A DNA stretch of 64,000 nucleotides from Pelomonas sp. SE-A7 (lineage in GTDB: Bacteria; Pseudomonadota; Gammaproteobacteria; Burkholderiales; Burkholderiaceae_C), in assembly GCF_030345705.1 (NCBI RefSeq), contig NZ_JAUASW010000001.1, forward strand, positions 248,001-312,000, read 5' to 3'. Shown one piece after another: positions 49,815 through 58,455 of the stretch. The notes under the pieces are model-generated. The model saw only the letters and a list, made by a program, of their open reading frames with translations, ran no database searches and had not been told where the DNA came from. Within the stretch, counting starts at the first letter, position 1. Each line of letters starts with the position of its first letter. The translations under genes and the position numbers were made by a program.

Positions 49815-50464
49815 CGATCAAGACTCTGCGCTTCTATTTCGACCCGATCTCGCCCTACGCCGCCCTGGCCTTCGAGCGCCTGCCCGAAGCGCTGGCCGAC
49901 TGCGGCAGCTACCAGGTCGACTATGTGCCCATCCTGTTCGCCGGCCTCCTGATGGCCCATGGCCAGAAGGGCCCGGCCGAGATCGAGAGCAAGCGCAAGT
50001 GGACCTTCCGCCAGATCGCTTGGGCAGCCCAGCAGCTGGGCATTCCCATGCAGACGCCGGTCCAGCATCCGTTCAACCCGCTGCCGCTCTTGCGCCTGGC
50101 CTGGGCCTGCGGCGAGCCGGGCAACACGCCGAATCGCCACCAGGTCGAGAAGATCCTCCGGCATGTCTGGCGTTCCGGTGGTGCCGATGCGGCCGATCCG
50201 CAGCGCCTGGCGGCCCTCAGGCAAGACCTGGCCCCGCGCCAGGATCCGGCCAGCGAGGCGATCAAGGTCAGGCTGCGCGAAGCCACCGAGGAGGCGCTGC
50301 TCAAGGGCGTGTTCGGCGTGCCCACGATAGAGCTGGACGGCCGCCTCTTCTGGGGCCTGGATTCGCTGCCCATGGTGGCCGCAGCCTTGCGCGGCGACGC
50401 CTGGTTCGAGGGTCCTGATTGGGACGCTGCCGGGGCGCCACGGCCAGGTGTGGTCAGACATTGA
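49811..50464 (+). CDS. DsbA-family 2-hydroxychromene-2-carboxylate isomerase-like protein
   Basis: 217 residues with a thioredoxin/GST-kappa fold: the start LRFYFDPISPYAALAFERLP has Ser/Pro (DPISPY) where DsbA has CxxC, and FGVPTIELDGRLFWGLD is the cis-Pro region. HCCA isomerases act on aromatic degradation intermediates with glutathione. No aromatic pathway genes are adjacent, so the substrate is open. Confidence 0.85.
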   Translation: MTIKTLRFYFDPISPYAALAFERLPEALADCGSYQVDYVPILFAGLLMAHGQKGPAEIESKRKWTFRQIAWAAQQLGIPMQTPVQHPFNPLPLLRLAWACGEPGNTPNRHQVEKILRHVWRSGGADAADPQRLAALRQDLAPRQDPASEAIKVRLREATEEALLKGVFGVPTIELDGRLFWGLDSLPMVAAALRGDAWFEGPDWDAAGAPRPGVVRH

Positions 50465-50508
50465 CGGGGCCGGGCAGGCGGCCTGGGACAAACCCGCGCC
50501 TGCCCACT

Positions 50509-50542
50509 ATTTCTCACATCGAGAAATTCAACCCTAGGGTTG
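50509..50542. promoter_or_regulatory. Two adjacent dyads upstream of the MHS transporter gene
   Basis: Dyad A (50509-50527) has 7-bp arms ATTTCTC/GAGAAAT around ACATC. Dyad B (50529-50542) is CAACCCTAGGGTTG, a perfect 14-bp palindrome. They lie about 125-160 bp before the transporter start and about 45-80 bp after the isomerase stop. They may be operators. Neither is followed by a T-run, so a terminator is less likely. Confidence 0.5.
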
Positions 50543-50667
50543 CTGCCGGGTTTGTCAGCCAGGGTTCAGCTTGGCGTCAGAGACCGGTCAGAGCGCGCGA
50601 CCAAGATCGCGGCGTGGAATCACCGGGCGGTGGTTCACGCAATATGAAAGCTCTACCGGAGACAAGC

Positions 50668-52359
50668 ATGGCAACTGCATCCGCGGTTTCCACCAACACG
50701 CCGATGACCGGCGAGGAAAAGAAGGTCATCTTCGCCTCGTCGCTGGGCACCGTGTTCGAGTGGTACGACTTCTACCTCTACGGTTCGCTGGCGCCGATCA
50801 TCGCCAAGCAGTTCTTCAGCGCCCTGGACCCGCAGGCCGCTTTCATCTTTGCGCTGCTGGCCTTTGCCGCGGGCTTCATCGTGCGCCCCTTCGGCGCGCT
50901 GGTGTTCGGCCGCCTGGGCGACATGATCGGTCGCAAGTACACCTTCCTGGTGACCATCCTGATCATGGGCCTGTCGACCTTCATCGTCGGCCTGCTGCCC
51001 AGCTATGCCTCCATCGGCGTGGCCGCCCCGGTCATCCTGATCGGCCTGCGCATGCTGCAGGGCCTGGCCCTGGGTGGTGAGTACGGCGGTGCTGCCACCT
51101 ATGTGGCCGAGCATGCTCCGCATGGCAAGCGCGGCGCCTACACCTCGTGGATCCAGACCACGGCGACGCTGGGCCTGTTCCTGTCGCTGATGGTGATCCT
51201 GGGCACCCGTACTTCGCTGGGCGAGGATGAGTTCGCCAAGTGGGGCTGGCGCATCCCGTTCATCGTCTCCATCCTGCTGCTGGGCATCAGCGTCTGGATC
51301 CGCCTGTCGATGAACGAGTCGCCCGCCTTCAAGAAGATGAAGTCGGAAGGCAAGACCTCCAAGGCGCCGCTGAGCGAGTCCTTCGGCCAGTGGAAGAACC
51401 TGAAGATCGTGATCCTGGCGCTGGTGGGCCTGACCGCCGGCCAGGCCGTGGTCTGGTATTCGGGCCAGTTCTACGCGCTGTTCTTCCTGTCGAACGTGCT
51501 CAAGGTGGACGGCCCCACGGCCAACATCCTGGTCGCGGTCTCGCTGGTGATAGGCACGCCGTTCTTCGTGATCTTCGGCACCCTGTCCGACCGCATTGGC
51601 CGCAAGCCCATCATCATGGGCGGCCTGCTGCTGGCCATCGTCACCTACTTCCCGCTGTTCCAGGCGCTGACCGAAGCGGCCAACCCCAAGCTCGCCGCCG
51701 CCCAGAAGTCGGCCGAGATCGTGGTGACCGTGGACCCGACGCAATGCTCGTTCCAGGGCAGCCCGGTCTCGCGTGACGTGGACTTCACCAGCCCCTGCGA
51801 CATCGCCAAGCGCACGCTGGCCCAGTCGTCGGCCAGCTACAAGACGGTGGAACAGGCCGGCGCTCCGGGCGTGGTCAAGATCGGCGACAAGGAAATCGCC
51901 GCTCCGACCGCCACCACCATCGCCGGCGGCAACAAGTTCTCGGAAGAGAGCGCCAAGGCCATCGCCGCCTTCAAGAAGGACGTGGCCGAGTCGATGAAGG
52001 CCGCCGGCTATCCGGCCAAGGCCGATCCGATCCCGTTCGGTTCGTCCGGCTGGTGGAAGATCGTCGCCATCCTGACCATCCTGGTGCTGTACGTCACCAT
52101 GGTCTACGGCCCGATCGCGGCCATGCTGGTGGAACTGTTCCCGACCCGCATCCGCTATACCTCGATGAGCCTGCCCTACCACATCGGCAACGGCTGGTTC
52201 GGCGGCCTGATGCCCACGATCGCCTTCGCGATGGTGGCGCAGAACGGCAACATCTATCACGGCCTCTGGTACCCCATCGTCATCGCCGCCGTCACCCTGG
52301 TGATCGGCACGCTGTTCGTCAAGGAAACCAAGGACGTGGACATCTACGCTCACGATTGA
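50668..52359 (+). CDS. MHS-type MFS transporter with large inserted loop
   Basis: 563 residues, against about 430-450 for typical metabolite:H+ symporters of the ProP/ShiA type. Membrane-transport signatures are FEWYDFYLYG, FGRLGDMIGRKYTFLVTI and LGGEYGGAATYVAEH. An inserted hydrophilic region of roughly 110-120 residues (about 350-470), with cysteines in PTQCSFQG and TSPCDIAK, lies between helices of the C-terminal half. GGAG is 8 bp before the ATG at 50668; the ATG at 50644 is less likely. The substrate, probably an organic acid or osmolyte, is unknown. A strong terminator follows. Confidence 0.85.
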   Translation: MATASAVSTNTPMTGEEKKVIFASSLGTVFEWYDFYLYGSLAPIIAKQFFSALDPQAAFIFALLAFAAGFIVRPFGALVFGRLGDMIGRKYTFLVTILIMGLSTFIVGLLPSYASIGVAAPVILIGLRMLQGLALGGEYGGAATYVAEHAPHGKRGAYTSWIQTTATLGLFLSLMVILGTRTSLGEDEFAKWGWRIPFIVSILLLGISVWIRLSMNESPAFKKMKSEGKTSKAPLSESFGQWKNLKIVILALVGLTAGQAVVWYSGQFYALFFLSNVLKVDGPTANILVAVSLVIGTPFFVIFGTLSDRIGRKPIIMGGLLLAIVTYFPLFQALTEAANPKLAAAQKSAEIVVTVDPTQCSFQGSPVSRDVDFTSPCDIAKRTLAQSSASYKTVEQAGAPGVVKIGDKEIAAPTATTIAGGNKFSEESAKAIAAFKKDVAESMKAAGYPAKADPIPFGSSGWWKIVAILTILVLYVTMVYGPIAAMLVELFPTRIRYTSMSLPYHIGNGWFGGLMPTIAFAMVAQNGNIYHGLWYPIVIAAVTLVIGTLFVKETKDVDIYAHD

Positions 52360-52383
52360 GACAGACCCGATCTGACGAAGCTT

Positions 52384-52411
52384 GAGGCGGCCTGCGGGCC
52401 GCCTTTTTTTG
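52384..52411 (+). terminator. Intrinsic terminator after the MHS transporter gene
   Basis: GAGGCGGCC and GGCCGCC form a GC stem around TGC, followed directly by seven T residues. Confidence 0.92.
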
Positions 52412-52492
52412 TCTGGTCGCCGCTCAGTTCAGCGTCAGGCAGCACGGCCAGAATCGGGGCTTCTACGATTTCCAAACCCTGAGGATCCTGTC

Positions 52493-52684
52493 ATGTGGAA
52501 AGTGCTCGTCGGCTTCATCGCCTTTGCCGCCCTGGCCCTGTTCATCCTGTCGCGCGGCGGCAATATCGACATGGGCGGCGAGAAGCATGACCTCGGCAGC
52601 CATGCCGAGCCGGCGGCTTCCGCTGCCTCGGCCGCAGAACCGGCCTCCGCGGCCAGCGCCCCGGCCTCGGCCGCCTCGAACTGA
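52493..52684 (+). CDS. Small single-pass protein with Ala/Ser-rich tail
   Basis: 63 residues. The N-terminus WKVLVGFIAFAALALFILSRGG is one membrane helix. The rest is soluble and low-complexity, Ala/Ser/Pro/Glu-rich. The ATG at 52493 follows GAGGATCCTGTC. I do not recognise a family. High GC content inflates Ala-rich open frames, but the clean start site, TM helix and position between two transcription units favour a real gene. Confidence 0.55.
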   Translation: MWKVLVGFIAFAALALFILSRGGNIDMGGEKHDLGSHAEPAASAASAAEPASAASAPASAASN

Positions 52685-52790
52685 GGACATGCGGCGTCAC
52701 CGGGCGCCGATATAGTGGGTCGCCTCAGCCTGTCCGCCACCCGACGCAGATTCGGGGGCGGGGGAACGGGCATCTCTAGGGAGGTAATCC

Positions 52791-54347
52791 ATGTTGTTAG
52801 ACGCCTTGTTCGCGCGCGTGCCCAGCGTGCGCGCCCGCCTGTTCCTGCTCACCGCCATCCTCAGCCTGCTGATGGCGGCGCTCGCCCTCTACAGCCTCAG
52901 GCTGCTGGAGAGCTCCAACGAATCGCTGCGCACGGTCTACGATGACCGCGTCGTGCCCCTGCAGCAGCTCAAGACCGCCTCGGACCTGTATGCGGTCAAT
53001 ATCGTCGACACCACGCACAAGCTGCGCATGAAGCAGCTGTCGCCGGACGAGGCGAGGCGGCTGATAGACGCGGCCGGCAGCCAGGTCCAGCAGGTCTGGC
53101 GCGCCTACACCGAGACCTTTCTGGTGCCCGACGAGAAGGTCCTCGTCGCCCAGGTCCAGCCACTGATGGTGCAGGCCGAGCTGCTGCGCCAGGACCTGCT
53201 CGCGGCCCTGGGCAACGAAGCCCAGCTGGAACGCCTGGCCCGTGATCGCCTGTACCAGACCATTGATCCGCTGACCGACAAGCTCGGTGCCCTGGTCGAC
53301 CTGCAGCTCAAGGTGGCCAAGCAGGAGTACGAGGACGGGCTGCAGCGCTATTCAGATGCCCGGCTGGCGACCTGGCTGGGGCTGCTGGCCGCCATCGGCG
53401 TGGGCCTGGCGGTGGCCGTGCTGATCACCAGCCGCATCATGCGGTCGCTGGGCGGCGAACCCAGCGAGGTGCGCGAAATCGCCGAGGGTATTGCCGGCGG
53501 CGCGCTGAACCAGCGGGTGCGGCTGCGCCAGGGCGACCAGAGCAGCGTGATGGCCTTCATGAGCAGCATGCAGCGTGGCCTGGCTTCGCTGGTCGGCGAG
53601 GTGAGGGCCAATGTGGACGAGCTCAACGCCGCCTCGGGCCAGATCGCCCAGGGCAATATCGACCTGTCGGGCCGTACCGAGGAGACCGCCGCCACCACGC
53701 AGCGCGCCAGCGCGCGGCTGGACGAGGTGATGCAGCGGCTGCGTTCGCGAATAGGCCACGCGGCCGAGGCCCGCAAGCTGGCCGAGGGCACGCGTGACGT
53801 GGCGCGGCAGGCCGGCAGCCAGATGAGCGAGGTGATCCATGCTATGCGCGGCATCGACGATTCGGCGCGCCGCATCGGCGACATCATCGCCACCATCGAC
53901 GGCATCGCCTTCCAGACCAATATCCTGGCGCTGAATGCCGCGGTGGAAGCGGCGCGGGCCGGCGAGTCGGGCCGCGGCTTCGCCGTCGTGGCCTCGGAAG
54001 TGCGGGCCCTGGCCCAGCGCTCGGCCACGGCGGCCCGCGAGATCAAGGACCTGATCGGCGACGCCACCGAGCGCACGGCCGGCGGTTCCCAGCAGGTCGA
54101 TGCCACCGGTCAGACGCTGCAGCAGATGGTGGCCGAGATCGAGTGCCTGGGCTCGCTGATGCTGAGCCTGGACCAGAGCTCGGGCCGCGACAACGAGGAC
54201 ATCAGCGAGCTGCAGTTGCAGGTGCGCGAGCTGGACCGCGTGGCCCAGCAGAATGCGGCCCTGGTCGAGGAGATGGCGGCGTCCAGCGAGCAGCTCAGGG
54301 ACCAGGCCGGGCGGCTGGCCCAGGCGGTCCAGGTCTTCAGCGTCTGA
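52791..54347 (+). CDS. Methyl-accepting chemotaxis protein
   Basis: 518 residues. TM1 (about 14-38), a four-helix-bundle-like periplasmic domain (about 40-195, Tar/MCP_4HB type), TM2 (about 198-220), a HAMP domain, then the cytoplasmic signalling hairpin with the invariant tip IDGIAFQTNILALNAAVEAA. It lacks a C-terminal CheR/CheB pentapeptide (it ends QVFSV). The RBS GGGAGG is 8 bp before the ATG. The ligand is unknown. No che genes are adjacent, though a response regulator lies at 56461. Confidence 0.93.
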   Translation: MLLDALFARVPSVRARLFLLTAILSLLMAALALYSLRLLESSNESLRTVYDDRVVPLQQLKTASDLYAVNIVDTTHKLRMKQLSPDEARRLIDAAGSQVQQVWRAYTETFLVPDEKVLVAQVQPLMVQAELLRQDLLAALGNEAQLERLARDRLYQTIDPLTDKLGALVDLQLKVAKQEYEDGLQRYSDARLATWLGLLAAIGVGLAVAVLITSRIMRSLGGEPSEVREIAEGIAGGALNQRVRLRQGDQSSVMAFMSSMQRGLASLVGEVRANVDELNAASGQIAQGNIDLSGRTEETAATTQRASARLDEVMQRLRSRIGHAAEARKLAEGTRDVARQAGSQMSEVIHAMRGIDDSARRIGDIIATIDGIAFQTNILALNAAVEAARAGESGRGFAVVASEVRALAQRSATAAREIKDLIGDATERTAGGSQQVDATGQTLQQMVAEIECLGSLMLSLDQSSGRDNEDISELQLQVRELDRVAQQNAALVEEMAASSEQLRDQAGRLAQAVQVFSV

Positions 54348-54355
54348 CCGATCCG

Positions 54356-54802
54356 CTACTTGAGCTGGGTGCCGGTCGAGTCGTAGACGCTGACCGTGAC
54401 CGGAATGCCGGCGGCCACGCTGCGGGTCACGGTGCAGTAGTCCTCGAACGTGGCCAGCACACGGTCCAGGTGCTGCAGCGAGGCGGCCGGCACGCCCAGG
54501 CGCAGCTCGGCCTGCAGGCCGACCACGCGCACCCGGTTTTCGGCATTGCGGCCCAGCAGGGCCGTGATGCGGCTGCTCAGCGGCTCGGGCGATTGCCTGT
54601 ACTTGCGCAGCGCGAACAGCAGCGAGTTGGACATGCAGTTGCCTACGGCCGCGGCCAGCAACTGCACCGGCGAGGGGCCGCCGGCCTGGCCCAGCGGCGG
54701 CGGTTCGTCGGCCAGCAGTGGTATCACGCCGTTGCCGAACTCGACCAGGAACTGGTAGTCGTGCTGCTGTCGCAGCTCGATGCTGACCGTGGCTTCGCTC
54801 AT
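54356..54802 (-). CDS. OsmC-family protein
   Basis: 148 residues with the two conserved redox cysteines of OsmC/Ohr proteins in AVGNCMSNSL and FEDYCTVTRS, though spacing and C-terminus are nearer to the general OsmC/YhfA group than to Ohr. It is probably a cytoplasmic thiol peroxidase for organic hydroperoxides. It is convergent with the chemoreceptor gene (8-bp gap) and divergent from the Nudix gene. Confidence 0.85.
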   Translation of the reverse strand: MSEATVSIELRQQHDYQFLVEFGNGVIPLLADEPPPLGQAGGPSPVQLLAAAVGNCMSNSLLFALRKYRQSPEPLSSRITALLGRNAENRVRVVGLQAELRLGVPAASLQHLDRVLATFEDYCTVTRSVAAGIPVTVSVYDSTGTQLK

Positions 54803-54870
54803 CGCTCGGAACTCCCTGTCGTTGAATCCGCCGGCCGGGCCGGCCTGCGGTCTCGCAGTATCGTGCGCCC

Positions 54871-55674
54871 ATGATTCCCGAGCACCGTCTGCGGCTTCAG
54901 CGTCAGCTGGCCGGCATCTGCCAGCCCTTGCCCGATGGCGGCCAGCGCCTGCTGCTGGACGGTCGCCCGCTGGGCTGGCTGGACCAGCGCAGGGCCGTCG
55001 TGTTGCGTGAGCTTTGGCCGGCCTTGATCCTGGATGAAGAAGGCCTGCAGTGGCGCTCGCGCGGTCGGACCGCGGCCGAGTTGTCGGCGGAGATTGGGGC
55101 GGTCGCCCAAAGTCTGCAGGCTCTCGGGGAGATCACCGGCTGGCGCAACGAACTCTACCGCTGCGAGGCCGATGCGCGCGGCGCGGCGCGGGGCCGGGCG
55201 CTGTTCCGGCTGGAACGCTCGGCCTTCCGCTTCTTCGGCTTGCGCAGCCGGGCGGTGCATGTCAATGGCTGGAGCCTGCAAGGCCAGCTGCTATGTGGCC
55301 GTCGCGCGCTGAGCAAGGCCACCGATCCTGGCGCACTGGACAACCTGGCGGCCGGCGGACTGGGGGCCGACGAAGCGCCGCTGGCCTGCGCGCGGCGCGA
55401 GCTGTGGGAAGAGGCGGGTCTGCCGCTTTCGCAGCGCGTGGGCTTGAGCTGGCGCGGCTTGGTCCATGCGCGCCGCGTCGAGGCCGGCGGCCTGCATGAC
55501 GAGCTGCTGCATGTCTATTCCTTGGAGCTGCCGGCCGGCTTCCAGCCGGTCAACCGTGATGGCGAGGTCAGCAATTTCCTCGCCCTGAAGCCAGACGAGG
55601 TGGTGGCGCGACTGGGCGAGTTCAGTCCCGATGCGGCCGCAGTCAGCAGCCTGGAGCTGCTGCTGGGAGCCTAG
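54871..55674 (+). CDS. Nudix hydrolase with N-terminal DUF4743 domain
   Basis: 267 residues. An N-terminal DUF4743-type domain (about 1-115) precedes a Nudix domain with the box AGGLGADEAPLACARRELWE, then EEAGL. This is the plan of the plant Nudt20/24-like thiamine-pyrophosphate-type hydrolases and many proteobacterial proteins. The likely substrate is a damaged thiamin or nucleotide diphosphate. The stop overlaps the convergent coiled-coil gene by 4 bp. Confidence 0.85.
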   Translation: MIPEHRLRLQRQLAGICQPLPDGGQRLLLDGRPLGWLDQRRAVVLRELWPALILDEEGLQWRSRGRTAAELSAEIGAVAQSLQALGEITGWRNELYRCEADARGAARGRALFRLERSAFRFFGLRSRAVHVNGWSLQGQLLCGRRALSKATDPGALDNLAAGGLGADEAPLACARRELWEEAGLPLSQRVGLSWRGLVHARRVEAGGLHDELLHVYSLELPAGFQPVNRDGEVSNFLALKPDEVVARLGEFSPDAAAVSSLELLLGA

Positions 55675-56456
55675 CTCGCCAGCGCTGTGGCCTCGCTCTG
55701 CTGGCGGCGCGCCAGCTTGTCCAGGGCCAGCAGGTGGTCCTCGATGAAGTCCTTCTCGACCCGGTCGCGTTCCATGCGCTGGATCTGCTCCTGCAACTGG
55801 GCCTTGAGCCGCTCCAGTTCGCCGCGGTGGGTCTGCACCTCGGCCTCGGACGAGTCGGCGCGGTGCTCGGCATGCTTGAGCATGTTCTTGCTGTCGGCCA
55901 GCAGGGCCTGGACCTGCTGGAGCTGGTCCTGCATGGCCTTGATCTGGCTGCGCTGCTGCAGGCCCTGCTCGGTGCGCGAGCGGCCGGCCTGGCGCTCGGC
56001 CTCGTCGGCCCGTTTGCGCGAGGCTTCCAGTTCGGCGAGCAGGCGGCGGCGCTGGCTCAGCAGCCGCTCCAGCTCCACTTCCTGCAGCCGCTTCCATTCC
56101 TCGTAGCGCTGCTCGGTCACGCCTTCCAGCGAATCCAGGGCACGCAGCCGCTCGGTATCGGGCTCGGGCTCGTCGAGCTCGAAGCTGGGTTCTCCGTTCT
56201 GCTGCGGCTGGGTCAGTGCCTGGCGCTGCCAGGCCACCGCGCGTTCGGCGCGCTCGATCATGCGCATCAGCTCGATGGCCGTGTTCCTGAGCATGTGGCC
56301 GGCATCGCGCGACTCGCCCAGCGCATGGGCGATGTACTGCTGGCGGCGCAGCTCATGGGCGTTCATCTTCAGGTAGCCGGCCACGGCGATCACCATGAAC
56401 ACGCCATTGGCCGTCAGCACGCCGATGCTGGCGAGGCTTTCGAGATTGATGGCCAT
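55671..56456 (-). CDS. Membrane-anchored coiled-coil protein
   Basis: 261 residues with one N-terminal membrane helix (about 8-28, GVLTANGVFMVIAVAGYL) and a long soluble coiled coil (about 105-250) rich in Glu, Gln, Arg and Leu heptads (for example RRLLAELEASRKRADEAERQ). No enzymatic motif is visible. It starts 4 bp after the response-regulator stop on the same strand, so the two are cotranscribed and may act together. I do not recognise a named family. Confidence 0.72.
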   Translation of the reverse strand: MAINLESLASIGVLTANGVFMVIAVAGYLKMNAHELRRQQYIAHALGESRDAGHMLRNTAIELMRMIERAERAVAWQRQALTQPQQNGEPSFELDEPEPDTERLRALDSLEGVTEQRYEEWKRLQEVELERLLSQRRRLLAELEASRKRADEAERQAGRSRTEQGLQQRSQIKAMQDQLQQVQALLADSKNMLKHAEHRADSSEAEVQTHRGELERLKAQLQEQIQRMERDRVEKDFIEDHLLALDKLARRQQSEATALAS

Positions 56457-56460
56457 GGCT

Positions 56461-57384
56461 TCAGGTCAGGAAGATGCTGATCCGGCCTTCGCCTATGCCG
56501 GGCAGGCGCAGCTCGAAGTCGCTGCGGCCGTTGTTGCGCTCCAGCAGGGCGGCCAGCTTGTCGAAGGGCTGGCTGCTGAGCTTGGCGGCATTGAAGGCCG
56601 GCACGTCGGTTGCGGTGCGCTTGCGCAGCTGGCCGGCCAGCGCCAGCATGAAGCGCTTGGCGTTGTCCACATGGGCCTGGGTGGGCCGTGCATTGGCGCG
56701 CGCCTGGCGGATCTCCTCGGGCGAACTGCCGGCCGCCATGCCGCCTATCAGGCAGACCGCGGCGGCATCCAGCAGGCCCAGCGCATAGGCACCGTTGCGG
56801 CCAGCGCTGCTGTAAAGGGCGACCAGCTGCGGGCATTGCTCCACCCAGGCGGCGTCCTCGAAGCTCTTGTTCAGCTCGTAGCTGCGCGTGCCCAGATGGG
56901 TGAACAGCAGCTGCTGCAGCTGGGCCACGGATTCCACGGCGGCAGGGCGCGCGGTTGCCGGCACCGGCGCCGGTGTGTTGTTGCCGCCGCGCAGGCAGTG
57001 GGCCACGGCATTGCGCAGCGCGCGGTCCTCGAAGGGCTTGTGCAGCACGAAGGCGGCACCGTTGCTGCGAGCCTGACTCATGCAGTCGGCCGCGGTCTCG
57101 GTCGTGATGAAGCCGACCGCCATGTCCTTGTGGCCCATCTGCCGCAGCGTCTGCAGCATCTCTATGCCGCTGCCGCCCGGCATGTGCCAGTCCGACAGCA
57201 CCAGGTCGGGCTGGAAGCTCTCGACCTGGTCGAGCGCCTCGGCACCGTTGCTGGCCGTGCGGACCTGCACCGGATCCATGTCCTCGGACTCGAGGATGCG
57301 GCGGATGATGGCCTGGATCGCCCTGCTGTCGTCGACAACCAGGACCCGTCTCGGCGCTCCCACCGCGCCCATGTTCTGCACCAT
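56461..57384 (-). CDS. Response regulator with unrecognised C-terminal domain
   Basis: 307 residues. The REC domain (about 10-128) has acidic DD (18-19), the phosphoacceptor Asp65 in DLVLSDWHMPG and Lys116 in VLHKPFED. It is followed by a linker and a helical region (about 145-307) with FTHLGTRSYELNKSFEDAAW, GRNGAYALGLLDAAAVCLIG and an end EGRISIFLT that I do not recognise as DNA-binding or as a cyclase. AGGAGCAAGAA precedes the ATG. It may bind a motility or chemotaxis partner. The coiled-coil gene follows in the operon. Confidence 0.8.
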   Translation of the reverse strand: MVQNMGAVGAPRRVLVVDDSRAIQAIIRRILESEDMDPVQVRTASNGAEALDQVESFQPDLVLSDWHMPGGSGIEMLQTLRQMGHKDMAVGFITTETAADCMSQARSNGAAFVLHKPFEDRALRNAVAHCLRGGNNTPAPVPATARPAAVESVAQLQQLLFTHLGTRSYELNKSFEDAAWVEQCPQLVALYSSAGRNGAYALGLLDAAAVCLIGGMAAGSSPEEIRQARANARPTQAHVDNAKRFMLALAGQLRKRTATDVPAFNAAKLSSQPFDKLAALLERNNGRSDFELRLPGIGEGRISIFLT

Positions 57385-57688
57385 TTCTTGCTCCTGTCCC
57401 CTGGGTTCTTCGACCCGGGTCCCGTTGATGACGGAGCTCCCTGACTGCTTCGCATGCCGGCGACCGGACCCTGCGACGAGCTCTTGTAATGTCAAGCCGG
57501 TCGCTGGTACTTCACGCCGGCTTCGTTGTGGGAGCGGAGTGTGTGGCGAGTCGGCGCGCGGCGCATCGGGAAAACGCGGGCGTTTGTCGCACGTCGGCTC
57601 GAATCCGTTCAAAAGCGTGCGTATTTCGCGCAGCCATTTCGACCCGCGTTGGGGGTGTTGTGGCGCCCTGCGTACAGGGCGCCCGGGT
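57385..57688. other. 304-bp intergenic region between bpt and the response-regulator operon
   Basis: Contains a 9-bp-stem hairpin at 57662-57683 just after the bpt stop and the promoter region of the response-regulator operon near 57385-57480. The middle has short GC-rich repeats and no gene with a ribosome-binding site on either strand. Confidence 0.6.
57662..57683 (-). terminator. Hairpin downstream of bpt, possible terminator
   Basis: GGCGCCCTG (57662-57670) and CAGGGCGCC (57675-57683) form a perfect 9-bp stem with a CGTA loop, 5 bp beyond the bpt stop codon. There is no U-run, so it may act only as an attenuator or RNA 3'-end stabiliser. Confidence 0.45.
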
Positions 57689-58426
57689 TTACCCCTGCTT
57701 TTGCCAGCGACCGTCGATCAGCATTTCATGCGGACGGAAGTTGGCCTTGTAGGCCATCTTCTGGCTCTGGGCGATCCAGTAGCCCAGGTAGAGGTGGGAC
57801 AGCCCCAGTTCGCGGGCCTGTTCGATCTGCCACAGCACGTTGTAGGTGCCGTAGCTGGCCTCGTCCTCGGGCTCGTAGAAGGTGTAGACGGCGGACAGCC
57901 CGTCCGAGAGCACATCCAGGATGGAGACCATCTTCAGCGCCCCCAGGCCGCCGCCGGGCAGGGGCTCGCGGAACTCGACCAGGCGCGAGTTGATGCGACT
58001 TTGAAGCAGGAACTGGGTGTACTGGTCGACGCTGTCCTGGTCCATGCCACCGCCGGAGTGGCGGCCAGCCTGGTAGCGCAGGTAGAGCTCGTAATGCTCG
58101 GGCTGGAAGCTCAGCGCCATCACCCGGGCGACCAGATGCTGGTGCTGCTTCCAGGCGCGACGCTGGCTGCGCGAGGCCTGGAAATCGATCACCGGCAGTC
58201 GCAGCGGCGTGCAGGCGCGGCAGCCGTCGCAATGCGGCCGGTAGGTGAACATGCCGCTGCGCCGGAAGCCGGCCGCCACCAGGCCGGAATAGGCGTCGGC
58301 ATGGATCAGATGGCTGGGCGTGGCCACCTGCGAGCGCGCCATCCGCCCCGGCAGATAGCTGCAGGGATAGGGCGCGGTGGCATAGAACTGCAGTTGCGCG
58401 AGCGGGAGTTCCTTGGGCGTGCTCAC
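57689..58426 (-). CDS. bpt: Aspartate/glutamate leucyltransferase (arginyl-tRNA-protein transferase family)
   Basis: 245 residues, normal for Bpt. The N-terminal CPYLPG-type block is YPCSYLPGRMARSQ and a Cys-rich CDGCRACTPLRLPV follows. The C-terminal GNAT-like domain has the MVSILDVLSDGLSAVYTFYE and YLGYWIAQSQKMAYKANFRP blocks. It attaches Leu to proteins with N-terminal Asp or Glu, marking them for ClpAPS degradation. It lies 29 bp after aat on the same strand, so the two N-degron enzymes are cotranscribed. Confidence 0.94.
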   Translation of the reverse strand: MSTPKELPLAQLQFYATAPYPCSYLPGRMARSQVATPSHLIHADAYSGLVAAGFRRSGMFTYRPHCDGCRACTPLRLPVIDFQASRSQRRAWKQHQHLVARVMALSFQPEHYELYLRYQAGRHSGGGMDQDSVDQYTQFLLQSRINSRLVEFREPLPGGGLGALKMVSILDVLSDGLSAVYTFYEPEDEASYGTYNVLWQIEQARELGLSHLYLGYWIAQSQKMAYKANFRPHEMLIDGRWQKQG

Positions 58427-58455
58427 GGGGCTATCAAGCTAGGAGGCGATGGAGT

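Noticed and set aside
50653..52353. A 566-codon minus-strand frame opposite the MHS transporter
   Set aside because: It mirrors the membrane protein gene and is rich in His, Gln, Gly and Asp with no recognisable protein pattern.
52706..52713. GCCGATAT upstream of the chemoreceptor as a sigma-28 (FliA) -10 box
   Set aside because: It fits seven of eight -10 positions, but no TAAAGTTT-like -35 lies at the right distance (the sequence there is ACATGCGG).
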